35,421 bases of DNA from Anabaena sp. UHCC 0187 (GTDB lineage: Bacteria; Cyanobacteriota; Cyanobacteriia; Cyanobacteriales; Nostocaceae), in NCBI RefSeq assembly GCF_009712035.1, contig NZ_VILB01000021.1, forward strand, positions 1 through 35,421, written 5' to 3'. The translations under genes were made by a program, and so were the position numbers. Of this stretch, positions 14,163-22,081 are shown piece after piece. The first letter of the stretch is position 1; every line of letters starts with the position of its first letter. The notes under the pieces are model-generated. The model saw nothing but the letters and a program-made list of their open reading frames with translations. It was not told the DNA's origin and ran no database searches.

Positions 14163-15056
14163 ATGCAAACTCAATTTTGGAAAAAACTGCAAGCAGAAAT
14201 TTATTTTGGTTCTGGAGAAAAGTTATCAGAAAATATCATGACTATTTTTAGTCTAGTCTTGATTAGTCATTTTTTGTTGACTTGGGTGTGGTCAGTTTCT
14301 ATATTTCCAGCAATTTTAATTGTCGTTATAAATTGCATCAGTCTCATCGTCTTATATCAATATAACCAAACAATTAAATCTGGGATTCAAGCTCGCCGAA
14401 CCATGATTGAAACTACATTTGAAACAATTCATAATGGGCCATTACAACATCTGGCTAAAGTTTTAAAGCTAGTGAAAGGGCAAGAATTACCAATTAATAT
14501 TTTGCTGCCTGTAATAGAAAAAGAACTTGAAGAATTAAACCAAGAATTACGAGGAATGTACGAATTCTGGCAACAAGAAACTCTTAATCAAGATACTAGC
14601 CTTTATCTAGGAAATAATGTAGTCATAGATTTGCGAAACCCTGTCCATGAGATTCTCTATCAAGTTTATAGCTACACCTTAGAACGAGATTTACCATGCT
14701 TTAAAACCCTGAAACTAAAAATTCATAACTTTGAACCTATAGATGAAAGCAATTTGAGTATTGAAAATAAGCGAGGACTTTGCCGATTTTTAGAAGAAGC
14801 CTTATGTAATGTTGGTAAACACGCCATAGGCATCACCCGTCTACAAGTTACCTATTCAGCATTTGCAGGACATTACACTTTGAGCATTCTCGATAATGGG
14901 TTAGGAATTCACTCATCAAAAGAAGGTTGGGGAACAAAACAATTTAAAAATTTAGCCCAACAAATTAAAGGTAAATTTAGGCGAGTTTCCCTTTATCCTC
15001 AAGGGACTCTTTGTGAGTTATCTTGGCGGTTATCAACTTCTTTTTGGTGGCAATAA
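14163..15056 (+). CDS. Two-TM sensor histidine kinase
   Basis: 297 aa. Two adjacent hydrophobic helices (about 25-45 and 48-66) anchor it in the membrane with almost no periplasmic loop, so it may sense the membrane or a partner rather than a periplasmic ligand. A dimerisation/phosphoacceptor helix follows with H90 in ETIHNGPLQH. The ATPase domain has an N-box E212-ALCN-V and G1 box D244-NGLG248, with a later GWGTKQFKNLA segment equivalent to the G2 region. Key residues are intact, in contrast with the kinase-like protein at 12390. It is expected to phosphorylate the regulator at 13298, which lies 187 nt upstream with a long inverted repeat between them. It closes the bacteriocin-type cassette. 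Confidence 0.85.
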   Translation: MQTQFWKKLQAEIYFGSGEKLSENIMTIFSLVLISHFLLTWVWSVSIFPAILIVVINCISLIVLYQYNQTIKSGIQARRTMIETTFETIHNGPLQHLAKVLKLVKGQELPINILLPVIEKELEELNQELRGMYEFWQQETLNQDTSLYLGNNVVIDLRNPVHEILYQVYSYTLERDLPCFKTLKLKIHNFEPIDESNLSIENKRGLCRFLEEALCNVGKHAIGITRLQVTYSAFAGHYTLSILDNGLGIHSSKEGWGTKQFKNLAQQIKGKFRRVSLYPQGTLCELSWRLSTSFWWQ

Positions 15057-15177
15057 AAACTGGTAAAATTTAAAAATCTTGATTTTTTGCTTTTTCTCCA
15101 ATAACTGACTGTGCCAATACTGTGCCAAGATAGAGACTCAACAACTATATTGAGCAAAAGGAAAGCTAAAAAACGCC

Positions 15178-16134
15178 GTGCAGATTACATTTTTAGGGAC
15201 GAGTTCCGGTGTACCGACAAGATCACGCAACGTTTCCAGCGTGGCACTGAGGCTGCCACAACGGGCAGAACTGTGGTTATTTGACTGTGGGGAAGGAACT
15301 CAGCATCAAATTTTGCGAAGTGACTTAAAAGTTAGCCAACTATCCCGAATTTTTGTCACCCATATGCACGGTGATCATATTTTTGGCTTAATGGGATTGC
15401 TGGCTAGTTGCGGTTTAGCTGGTAATGTAGACAAAATTGATATTTATGGGCCATCAGGATTAAACGAATACTTACAAGCCGCTTCCCGTTACTCCCACAC
15501 TCATTTTTCTTACCCCATTAAAGTCCATACTGTACAACCGGGGGTAGTTTATGAAGATGATGAATTTACGGTTAGCTGTGGTCTTTTACATCACCGCATT
15601 CCTGCTTTTGGCTACCGAGTAGCAGAAAAAGACAGAACCGGACGTTTTGATATAGACAAAGCCAAAGCCTTAGAAATTCCTTCAGGTCCGGTTTATGGAC
15701 AACTCAAACGTGGTGAAACAGTCACCTTGGAAGACGGAAGAGTAATTAATGGTAGTGAATTATGTGGCCCCATAGAAATTGGGCGAAAAATTGCCTATTG
15801 TACAGATACGGTTTATTGTGACGGTGCAGTGAAATTAGCACAAGATGCAGATGTATTAATTCATGAAGCAACTTTTGCCCATCAAGATTCAGAAATGGCG
15901 TTTCAGAGGCTACATTCCACAACCACAATGGCCGCACAAACAGCTTATGGTGCAGGAGTTCGTAAACTAATTATGACACATTTTAGCCCTCGTTATGCGC
16001 CCGGAAATACGATTGAATTAAAAGACTTACTTAAAGAAGCAAAAGCAATTTTTCCTAAAACAATCATGGCTCATGATTTTATGGTTTATGATGTCCCTCG
16101 CAGACGAGAAATTGCATCAAGTGTGAGTGCCTAA
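15178..16134 (+). CDS. rnz: Ribonuclease Z
   Basis: 318 aa, full length for bacterial RNase Z (ELAC1-like), the zinc metallo-beta-lactamase endonuclease that trims tRNA 3' ends. The family opening QITFLGTSSGVPT is followed by FDCGEGTQHQI. The metal motif is H62-x-H64-x-D66-H67 (THMHGDHIFG). LLHHRIPAFGYRV, YCTDT and HEATF plus a late THFSPRY histidine complete the metal and exosite set. The start is GTG, chosen because the family begins exactly here and AAAGGA lies upstream (about 15157), although 15 nt away. It is preceded by a 120-bp gap after the kinase gene and followed closely by a peroxiredoxin gene. Confidence 0.95.
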   Translation: MQITFLGTSSGVPTRSRNVSSVALRLPQRAELWLFDCGEGTQHQILRSDLKVSQLSRIFVTHMHGDHIFGLMGLLASCGLAGNVDKIDIYGPSGLNEYLQAASRYSHTHFSYPIKVHTVQPGVVYEDDEFTVSCGLLHHRIPAFGYRVAEKDRTGRFDIDKAKALEIPSGPVYGQLKRGETVTLEDGRVINGSELCGPIEIGRKIAYCTDTVYCDGAVKLAQDADVLIHEATFAHQDSEMAFQRLHSTTTMAAQTAYGAGVRKLIMTHFSPRYAPGNTIELKDLLKEAKAIFPKTIMAHDFMVYDVPRRREIASSVSA

Positions 16135-16180
16135 TTTCGCCATAATTTTCGCTTATTCCTAATTTATCGCCCTCTAATAT

Positions 16181-16657
16181 ATGAGCAATATTCCCCAAAT
16201 TGGCCAACCTGCACCAGATTTTTCTACCCCAGACCAAAACAATAATCTAGTCAATCTAGCTGATCTCAATGACTGGATAGTTCTCTATTTTTATCCTAAA
16301 GATAATACACCGGGCTGCACCACAGAAGCTCAAGATTTTACCAAATTATCCTCAGAATTTACCACAGCGGGTGTGAAAATTATCGGCGTTAGTCCCGACT
16401 CTGCCGCATCTCATTGTAAATTTATAGACAAACATAATTTATCAATTACCCTATTAACTGATCCTGAACATCAATTAATAGAGGCTTATGGGGCATGGCG
16501 TTTAAAAAAGTTTATGGGGAAAGAATATATGGGGGTTGCCCGTTCAACCTTCCTGATTTCACCTGATAAAATTATCGCCTACCCTTGGCCTAATGTCAAA
16601 ACTAAAGGTCATGCTGAAGCTGTACTTAAAAAAATCAAGGAATTAGCAGCTAGTTAA
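16181..16657 (+). CDS. Peroxiredoxin, PrxQ/Bcp type
   Basis: 158 aa thioredoxin-fold peroxidase that reduces H2O2 and organic peroxides. The peroxidatic Cys is C46 in DNTPGCTTEA. In the common PrxQ layout a resolving Cys follows five residues later; here that position is Q51. The only other Cys is C79 (ASHCKFIDK), which fits the subgroup in which the resolving Cys sits in helix 3 (as in Xylella PrxQ, C47/C83), so an atypical 2-Cys mechanism is still possible. No signal peptide is seen, so it acts in the cytoplasm. It starts 46 nt after rnz on the same strand and may be co-transcribed. Confidence 0.92.
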   Translation: MSNIPQIGQPAPDFSTPDQNNNLVNLADLNDWIVLYFYPKDNTPGCTTEAQDFTKLSSEFTTAGVKIIGVSPDSAASHCKFIDKHNLSITLLTDPEHQLIEAYGAWRLKKFMGKEYMGVARSTFLISPDKIIAYPWPNVKTKGHAEAVLKKIKELAAS

Positions 16658-16667
16658 ACTTTCATAC

Positions 16668-16681
16668 TCCGATTTGTCGGA
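16668..16681 (+). terminator. Weak hairpin after the peroxiredoxin gene
   Basis: TCCGA, 4-nt loop, TCGGA, then CTTTGTTG. The stem has only 5 bp and the T run is interrupted, so this is a weak terminator candidate in a 233-bp gap. That gap also contains a 31-codon open stretch ending at 16877 that I do not call as a gene. Confidence 0.35.
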
Positions 16682-16890
16682 CTTTGTTGATATATCTGTA
16701 ATTTATCATCATTTAGATATTTGATTTTCCAAATGTTAATTAATTTAAACTTTGCTTTACTAAATCACATTCATAAAATAATATAGCAATTCTGATAAAC
16801 TTGCACTTTCAAAGCGAGAAACCGAACTTTATCAAGTTTTCCGAATCTTAAAAAAACTAGGTCAAATTTTGCATTAATCGTAAATTAATT

Positions 16891-18063
16891 ATGTCCAGTC
16901 GTCCTATCTATCTCGATTGTCATGCTACTACCCCCGTGGATGAAAGGGTAATGGCTGCTATGATTCCCTATTTTACCGAAAAGTTTGGTAATGCGGCGAG
17001 TATTAGCCATATTTACGGTTGGGAATCTGAAGCTGCTGTTAGAAAAACACGGGAAATTTTAGCAAAAGCAATTAACGCAACACCCGAAGAAATTGTTTTT
17101 ACCAGCGGTGCAACAGAAGCAAATAATTTAGCTATTAAAGGTATTTCTGAAGCTTATTTCCAAAAAGGTCAACATATTGTGACTATTGCCACGGAACATA
17201 AAGCAGTTTTAGATCCTTGTGAATATTTAAAAAGTTTGGGTTTTGATCTGACAGTTTTACCAGTGCAAAAAGATGGATTAATTGATTTAAATCAGTTAGA
17301 AAAATCTTTGCGTCATGATACAATTTTAGTATCTATAATGGCTGCAAATAATGAAATTGGCGTTTTACAACCAATAGCTGAAATTGGAGAAATGTGCCGT
17401 CAAAGGCAAATTATTTTGCACACAGACGCAGCCCAAGCTATTGGGAAAATCCCCTTAGATGTGGAAAAAATGAATATTGATTTGATGTCTCTCACAGCCC
17501 ATAAAGTCTATGGGCCAAAGGGGATTGGGGCTTTATATGTTCGCAGACGTAACCCTAGGGTGAAACTTGCTTCCCAACAACATGGGGGAGGACATGAAAA
17601 AGGAATGCGTTCCGGGACATTATATACACCCCAAATTGTCGGTTTTGGTAAAGCTGTAGAAATTGCTTTATCAGAACAAGAAACCGAAAATCAACGACTA
17701 ACAGCATTAAGAGAAAGATTGTGGAATCAGTTATCTACTGTTGAGGGAATTCATTTAAATGGACATCCTCAAAAACGATTAGCAGGAAACTTAAATATTA
17801 GTGTTGAAGGTGTAGACGGTGCGGCACTTTCTTTAGGTTTACAATCAGTAGTAGCTGTATCTTCTGGTTCTGCTTGTTCTTCTAATAATGTTGCCCCTTC
17901 CTATGTCTTGAAAGCCTTAGGACATTCCGATAAATTAGCTTATGCTTCGGTGCGGTTTGGAATTGGCAGATTTAATACAGTTGAGGAAATTGATCAAGTT
18001 GCCAAACAGGTAATATCTACTGTTCAAGGTTTAAGAAGTGCCTCAGTCGTTAGTTGTCAATAG
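16891..18063 (+). CDS. Cysteine desulfurase, IscS/NifS family
   Basis: 390 aa PLP enzyme that takes sulfur from L-cysteine for Fe-S cluster and other sulfur-requiring pathways. Conserved features: YLDCHATTPVD opening, FTSGATEANNLAIKG, H103, NNEIG, HTDAAQ, PLP lysine K205 in SLTAHKVYGPKG, and the mobile-loop catalytic Cys C329 in SSGSACSSNNVAPS. The long loop with the SSGSACS motif marks class I (IscS/NifS), not SufS. No iscU, hesB or nif gene is in the window, so which of the several cyanobacterial desulfurases this is cannot be decided. It is preceded by a 233-bp gap, so it probably has its own promoter. ATG at 16891 fits the family start; no clear SD. Confidence 0.93.
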   Translation: MSSRPIYLDCHATTPVDERVMAAMIPYFTEKFGNAASISHIYGWESEAAVRKTREILAKAINATPEEIVFTSGATEANNLAIKGISEAYFQKGQHIVTIATEHKAVLDPCEYLKSLGFDLTVLPVQKDGLIDLNQLEKSLRHDTILVSIMAANNEIGVLQPIAEIGEMCRQRQIILHTDAAQAIGKIPLDVEKMNIDLMSLTAHKVYGPKGIGALYVRRRNPRVKLASQQHGGGHEKGMRSGTLYTPQIVGFGKAVEIALSEQETENQRLTALRERLWNQLSTVEGIHLNGHPQKRLAGNLNISVEGVDGAALSLGLQSVVAVSSGSACSSNNVAPSYVLKALGHSDKLAYASVRFGIGRFNTVEEIDQVAKQVISTVQGLRSASVVSCQ

Positions 18064-18180
18064 CAATTATTTTTGAAAATTCCATAGTTTGCGCTAGTTC
18101 CCTCCGGGACGCAATGCGAACACTATCGCTATAGTCAACAAGCGGTAGAATTAACATCCAACCCCAATTCCCTCCTTAAT

Positions 18181-19692
18181 ATGTATTGCGACTACCTGGT
18201 ACAAATTCTCACAGCCCGCGTCTATGATGTAGCCCAAGAAACACCACTGGAATATGCCCCCAATCTCTCCGCGAGACTGAATAACAAACTCCTCCTCAAA
18301 CGGGAAGATATGCAATCAGTCTTCTCCTTCAAGCTGCGGGGTGCATATAACAAAATGGTCAATCTCACCCCAGACTTACTTAAACAGGGTGTGATTGCGG
18401 CTTCTGCGGGCAATCATGCCCAAGGTGTAGCCTTAGCTGCCAGTCGCTTGGGAACAAAAGCTATCATTGTCATGCCTGTGATTACGCCCCAGGTAAAAAT
18501 CAATGCCGTCAAAGCACGGGGTGGAGAAGTTGTATTACATGGTAATAACTATGATGATGCTTATGCCTACGCCCGGCAATTGGAAGCAGAAAAAGGGTTA
18601 ACCTTTATACATCCCTTTGATGATCCGGAAGTGATTGCTGGCCAGGGAACAATTGGGATGGAAATCCTGCGCCAATATCAGCAACCTATTCACGCCATTT
18701 TTGTGGCCATTGGTGGTGGTGGCTTGATTTCCGGGATTGCGGCCTATGTCAAACGGTTGCGTCCCGATATTAAAATTATTGGTGTTGAACCTGTGGACGC
18801 TAACGCCATGTATCAATCATTGCAAGCTGGCGAGAGAGTGCGGTTGTCTCAGGTGGGTTTATTTGCGGACGGGGTAGCGGTGCGGGAAGTAGGGGAAGAA
18901 ACCTTCCGGCTATGTCAGCAATATGTAGATGAAATTATTTTAGTGGATACAGATGCCACCTGTGCGGCAATTAAAGACGTATTTGAAGATACTCGTTCTA
19001 TTTTAGAACCTGCGGGGGCATTAGCGATCGCTGGGGCAAAACTCTACGCAGAACGGGAACAAATTCAAGATCAAACCCTCGTCGCCGTTGCTTGTGGCGC
19101 TAACATGAACTTTGACCGTTTACGTTTTGTCGCTGAACGGGCAGAATTTGGAGAACGTCGAGAAGCTATATTTGCAGTCAGAATTCCCGAAGAAAGAGGT
19201 AGTTTAAGAAAGTTTTGTGAATGTATTGGTAAACGCAACCTCACAGAATTTAACTATCGCATTGCTGACCAAAAAGAAGCACATATTTTCGTAGGTGTGC
19301 AAATAGAAAACCGTGCCGACGCTGCGAAAATGGTCGCAAATTTTGAATCTCACGGTTTAAAAACCATAGATTTAACAGATGATGAATTAACAAAACTGCA
19401 TTTACGTCACATGGTAGGAGGACATTCTCCTCTTGCAGAAAATGAACTCCTTTATCGCTTTGAATTTCCCGAACGTCCCGGTGCTTTAATGCAGTTTGTC
19501 ACTTCCATTTCTCCAGACTGGAATATTAGCTTATTTCATTATCGCAATAATGGCGCAGACTATGGACGAATTGTGGTAGGAATGCAAGTTCCCCCCCACG
19601 AAACAACAGAATGGCAATTATTTTTAGATACTCTTGGTTATCACTATTGGCATGAAAGTGATAATCCTGCATATAAGTTATTTTTAGGATGA
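18181..19692 (+). CDS. ilvA: Threonine ammonia-lyase, biosynthetic
   Basis: 503 aa. It converts threonine to 2-oxobutanoate, the committed step of isoleucine synthesis. The PLP domain (1-320) has K51 in SVFSFKLRGAYNK, SAGNH (75-79), the phosphate-binding GGGGL (178-182) and the EPAGALAIAG segment. Two ACT-like regulatory domains follow (about 335-410 and 430-503: IPEERGSLRKFCE and FPERPGALMQFVT), the two-ACT form subject to isoleucine/valine control. Length matches full-size biosynthetic IlvA rather than the short catabolic enzyme. It carries the HIP1 site at 19024-19031, the first after a 12-kb gap. A strong hairpin closes it at 19701. Confidence 0.96.
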   Translation: MYCDYLVQILTARVYDVAQETPLEYAPNLSARLNNKLLLKREDMQSVFSFKLRGAYNKMVNLTPDLLKQGVIAASAGNHAQGVALAASRLGTKAIIVMPVITPQVKINAVKARGGEVVLHGNNYDDAYAYARQLEAEKGLTFIHPFDDPEVIAGQGTIGMEILRQYQQPIHAIFVAIGGGGLISGIAAYVKRLRPDIKIIGVEPVDANAMYQSLQAGERVRLSQVGLFADGVAVREVGEETFRLCQQYVDEIILVDTDATCAAIKDVFEDTRSILEPAGALAIAGAKLYAEREQIQDQTLVAVACGANMNFDRLRFVAERAEFGERREAIFAVRIPEERGSLRKFCECIGKRNLTEFNYRIADQKEAHIFVGVQIENRADAAKMVANFESHGLKTIDLTDDELTKLHLRHMVGGHSPLAENELLYRFEFPERPGALMQFVTSISPDWNISLFHYRNNGADYGRIVVGMQVPPHETTEWQLFLDTLGYHYWHESDNPAYKLFLG

Positions 19693-19700
19693 TTTTGATA

Positions 19701-19731
19701 GATACCCGACTTCTTCAAGAAGTCGGGTATC
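19701..19731. terminator. Bidirectional terminator between ilvA and the PNPOx-fold gene
   Basis: GATACCCGACTTCTT (19701-19715) and AAGAAGTCGGGTATC (19717-19731) form a perfect 15-bp inverted repeat. It sits between two convergent genes, with TTT after it on the plus strand. The same sequence class recurs at 27878-27940, so it is also a dispersed palindrome. Confidence 0.8.
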
Positions 19732-19732
19732 T

Positions 19733-20194
19733 TTAACGGTTTGATAGTTCTAAAAAACTAATTGTTTGCGGCATAAAACTAGATAAACTTTCCCAATAAT
19801 CTACTTTATTAACTTTGACTTTTAGTAAAGCAATATTGGGTTCATCTATGCCTTTGGGAAACCAAATTTCCAACCCTGGTTGCCATTTTGCTTGCAGTTG
19901 ATCACGATCTCTTGTTAATTGGGCTGTTCCTAATATGGAAACAAATCGTTCTTGATTAGGTGCGGAAAAACTCACATTCACCTGTTGATGATGTTGAATT
20001 TCTACGACTTTATGGGAATCGGCTAAGGTAAAAAACCAGAGTGTAGCATCATTGTCAATTTCATTCCACATTGACATGGGGCGACTGTGTAAACTACCAT
20101 CATCATCAACTGTTGTTAACATCCCACATTCAATACCTTCAAGCAGTTTACGCAATTCCTGAACTTGTGGTTTTGTCTCTAAAGATTGTGTCAT
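19733..20194 (-). CDS. Pyridoxamine-5'-phosphate-oxidase-fold (general stress 26-like) protein
   Basis: 153 aa, FMN-binding split-barrel fold of the pyridoxamine 5'-phosphate oxidase-like group. The visible pattern is CGMLTTVDDDGSLHSRPM (23-40), typical of the first strands, then LWFFTLADSHKVVEIQHH (52-69), VNVSFSAP, ILGTAQLTRDRDQ and a C-terminal VDYWESLSS segment. Members close to this wording are often called general stress protein 26-like; many bind FMN, F420 or haem and their substrates are not known. It stands alone, convergent with ilvA. The name of the fold is safe; a true PdxH role is unlikely because PdxH is longer. Confidence 0.85.
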   Translation of the reverse strand: MTQSLETKPQVQELRKLLEGIECGMLTTVDDDGSLHSRPMSMWNEIDNDATLWFFTLADSHKVVEIQHHQQVNVSFSAPNQERFVSILGTAQLTRDRDQLQAKWQPGLEIWFPKGIDEPNIALLKVKVNKVDYWESLSSFMPQTISFLELSNR

Positions 20195-20351
20195 TATATC
20201 TAGAATTGTATTTTTATGACATGAGTGATATTTTTAGTGTTAAAGGTTTTCGATTTATATACATGAGTCTAAAGAGGTATACTGCAAACGGTTCATAGTT
20301 TAACCAAATATAGAACCCCTCTGGTAAACCTCTCCCCGCACCCCTCCCTGA

Positions 20352-20371
20352 CCCTCCCCTACAAGGGAGGG
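20352..20371. repeat. C-rich/G-rich hairpin
   Basis: CCCTCCC (20352-20358), 6-nt loop, GGGAGGG (20365-20371), inside a longer CCTCCCC-rich stretch starting near 20329. It resembles dispersed cyanobacterial sequences; no T run follows. Confidence 0.5.
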
Positions 20372-20494
20372 AAAAGGAGCAGCTTTTATGATTGGAGAGG
20401 CTTTGAACTCGTTCTTGGTATTATAAAAAAGTCCAGATTTTAGCCGTTTTGAGTATAACTATAGTATTTCCTAATCATATCGAGTATATTATAG

Positions 20495-20520
20495 CCCCCT
20501 CCTCGCTTGCGGGGAGGGGG
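20495..20520. repeat. CCCCTCC-CGCTTGCG palindrome, copy 1
   Basis: CCCCCTCCTCG, CTTG loop, CGGGGAGGGGG: an 11-bp stem with one T.G pair. The same loop and stem wording recurs at 27549-27572, so this is a dispersed palindromic element. Confidence 0.7.
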
Positions 20521-20604
20521 TTGGGGGTGGGGTTCTTGTCCCTCACTAAATCGGAAAACGCTATATCAAAATCTGCTATTACCAATTTATCAAACAGAAT
20601 TTAG

Positions 20605-20626
20605 GAGTCACCGAGTCACCGAGTCA
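20605..20626. repeat. Octamer tandem repeat GAGTCACC
   Basis: GAGTCACC, GAGTCACC, GAGTCA in tandem: two full copies and a partial one, an 8-bp-period variant of the heptamer arrays seen elsewhere in the window. Confidence 0.6.
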
Positions 20627-20641
20627 GAATAACCCGCCGCA

Positions 20642-20664
20642 CCATCTTCAACGAAGTAAGATGG
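20642..20664 (-). terminator. Hairpin after the 90-aa conserved protein gene
   Basis: CCATCTT (20642-20648) pairs with AAGATGG (20658-20664), 7 nt beyond the stop codon of the minus-strand gene at 20671. No clear U tract follows, so the terminator call is moderate. Confidence 0.45.
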
Positions 20665-20670
20665 GGTAGT

Positions 20671-20943
20671 TCATATATTCTGTAAAAACTCAACTTCTGG
20701 TAATAAAGGATCATTAACAATTCCCACACCAGCAAAACCCCAACGTTTAATTAAACCACCTATTTGAGAACTAGCTAGAGATTCAACAGTCAAACGGCTG
20801 GCTAAATCAGCAGCATGGGTATTGAGATAACTCAAAGCCTCGAAATCTTCTTTAAACAACAATAAATATCCTGATGTGGCATCATCAACACGGGCTGTAA
20901 GATATTTACCATCTGTTCTAGAACGAATAATATAATAAACCAT
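20671..20943 (-). CDS. Small conserved cyanobacterial protein of unknown function
   Basis: 90 aa from the ATG at 20943. The frame stays open for 15 more codons upstream, but those codons are heptamer repeats (they read LPITNYQ and the like), so I take the inner ATG. The protein starts MVYYIIRSRTDGKYLTAR, with KEDFEALSYLNTHA and GLIKRWGFAGVGIVNDP further on. It is soluble, without Cys pairs or a recognisable catalytic motif. I do not recognise a named family beyond thinking it conserved in filamentous cyanobacteria. It may share a transcript with the permease gene upstream (start 22039, same strand), although 49 bp of repeats lie between them. Confidence 0.7.
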   Translation of the reverse strand: MVYYIIRSRTDGKYLTARVDDATSGYLLLFKEDFEALSYLNTHAADLASRLTVESLASSQIGGLIKRWGFAGVGIVNDPLLPEVEFLQNI

Positions 20944-20992
20944 TTGGTAATTGGTAATTGGTAACAACTGACAACTGACAACTAACAACTGA
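20944..20992. repeat. Heptamer repeats GGTAATT and CAACTGA
   Basis: GGTAATT units at 20946-20962, then CAACTGA/CAACTAA units at about 20964-20990, all with 7-bp period. They fill the whole gap between the permease gene and the small downstream protein gene and create a false N-terminal extension of the latter. Confidence 0.85.
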
Positions 20993-22039
20993 CTAATTTA
21001 AATCTTCCAACTTAATTCGAGGATCTGCTGCTTTTAAAATCAAGTCAGCAATTAAATTACCAATAATCAATAATACTGCACTCATTACCAAACTCGCCAT
21101 GACTAAATATTGGTCTTTAGCCAAAACAGCTTGTAAAGTTAACTTTCCTAAACCCGGCCAGTTGAAGAAATTTTCCGTAATAAATGCACCACTTAATAAA
21201 CCTGCTAATTCAAAACCCAACAAAGTAATTAACGGGTTAATAGCATTTCGCAAAGCATGAACATAAATAACGCGGTTTTCTGGAAGTCCTTTAGCGCGAG
21301 CAGTTTGAATATAATCTTGGCGTAAAACATCCAATAATTGACCACGCATAATGCGTTGTAAACCAGCAAAACTGGTAATACTCAGAGCAATCAATGGTAA
21401 AACTGAATGCCAAGCAATATCCAGAATTTTACCTAACCATGTCAGGTCTGCATGATTAATACTCGTCATATTACCCACCGGAAAAAGTGGAGTAGTCAAT
21501 TGAGCAAAGAATAGTAAAAATAAGACAGTGATAAAACTGGGAACACCTTGACCAGCATAACTGACTATCTGTAAAACCTGGTCAGTCCGGCGATTTTGTT
21601 TCACAGCAGCGAGAATACCCAAAGGAATAGCGATCGCCCAGGTTATAATTAACGAAGCGATCGCTAATAACAACGTCGCTGGGACTCTTTCCCATAACAG
21701 CGATGATACAGACCGTTGATAAACAAAACTTGTACCAAAATCACCTTTAGTCACAATTTGCTTTAACCAAAATCCAAACTGTTGTGGCCAAGACTTATCT
21801 AACCCAAATTGTCGCCTAATTTCCTCAATCCGTTCCGGTGAAATTTTGGGATTTTGCCGCAGGGTATCTACATAATCTCCCGGAGACAACTTCATAATAA
21901 AAAACGACAAAGCCGACGCTAAAAAAATCGTCAATAGTGCCTGCAAAAGCCGTTTGATTACATAAATAAAAGTCTCATTCGTAACTAGCTTGATTAGCCA
22001 GTCTCGACTCGTCTCCAGGGAAATTTTTGTATAAGTCAT
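20993..22039 (-). CDS. ABC transporter permease, DppB/OppB type
   Basis: 348 aa inner-membrane permease of the peptide/nickel transport family. The first helix is at about 28-48 (ALLTIFLASALSFFIMKLSPGD, typical of DppB), followed by the extracytoplasmic segment FGLDKSWPQQFGFWLKQIVTKGDFGTSF. Further helices lie at about 118-142, 155-180, 212-235, 275-298 and 315-335. The EAA loop is RGQLLDVLRQDYIQTARAKGLPE with NRVIYVHALRNA after it. Substrate cannot be inferred. The usual DppC, DppD/F and binding-protein partners are not adjacent; in cyanobacteria such permeases are often unlinked. A heptamer array lies just upstream of its start. Confidence 0.9.
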   Translation of the reverse strand: MTYTKISLETSRDWLIKLVTNETFIYVIKRLLQALLTIFLASALSFFIMKLSPGDYVDTLRQNPKISPERIEEIRRQFGLDKSWPQQFGFWLKQIVTKGDFGTSFVYQRSVSSLLWERVPATLLLAIASLIITWAIAIPLGILAAVKQNRRTDQVLQIVSYAGQGVPSFITVLFLLFFAQLTTPLFPVGNMTSINHADLTWLGKILDIAWHSVLPLIALSITSFAGLQRIMRGQLLDVLRQDYIQTARAKGLPENRVIYVHALRNAINPLITLLGFELAGLLSGAFITENFFNWPGLGKLTLQAVLAKDQYLVMASLVMSAVLLIIGNLIADLILKAADPRIKLEDLN

Positions 22040-22044
22040 TAGTC

Positions 22045-22073
22045 GGTTGTCAGTTGTTCGTTGTCAGTTGTTG
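22045..22073. repeat. Heptamer repeats GTTGTCA/GTTGTTC
   Basis: GTTGTCA, GTTGTTC, GTTGTCA, GTTGTTG units in the 42-bp gap between apt and the permease gene, the same family as the tract at 4440-4567. Confidence 0.8.
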
Positions 22074-22081
22074 ATTAACGC

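Larger units (their letters stand above)
20195..20670. other. Repeat-rich intergenic region
   Basis: 476 bp with no supported gene. It holds a C-rich hairpin (20352-20371), the CGCTTGCG-loop palindrome (20495-20520), an 8-bp tandem array (20605-20626) and a hairpin next to the following gene (20642-20664). The remaining DNA is AT-rich and would carry the promoter of the minus-strand PNPOx-fold gene. Confidence 0.65.

Noticed and set aside
16782-16877. 31-codon open stretch ending before the cysteine desulfurase gene, reading like a protein tail (KRETELYQVFRILKKLGQ)
   Set aside because: Too short, no start codon or SD, and no family recognised; at most a gene remnant.
20071-20298. 75-codon plus-strand open frame antisense to the PNPOx-fold gene
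   Set aside because: It mostly overlaps the real minus-strand gene and has no SD or recognisable domain.
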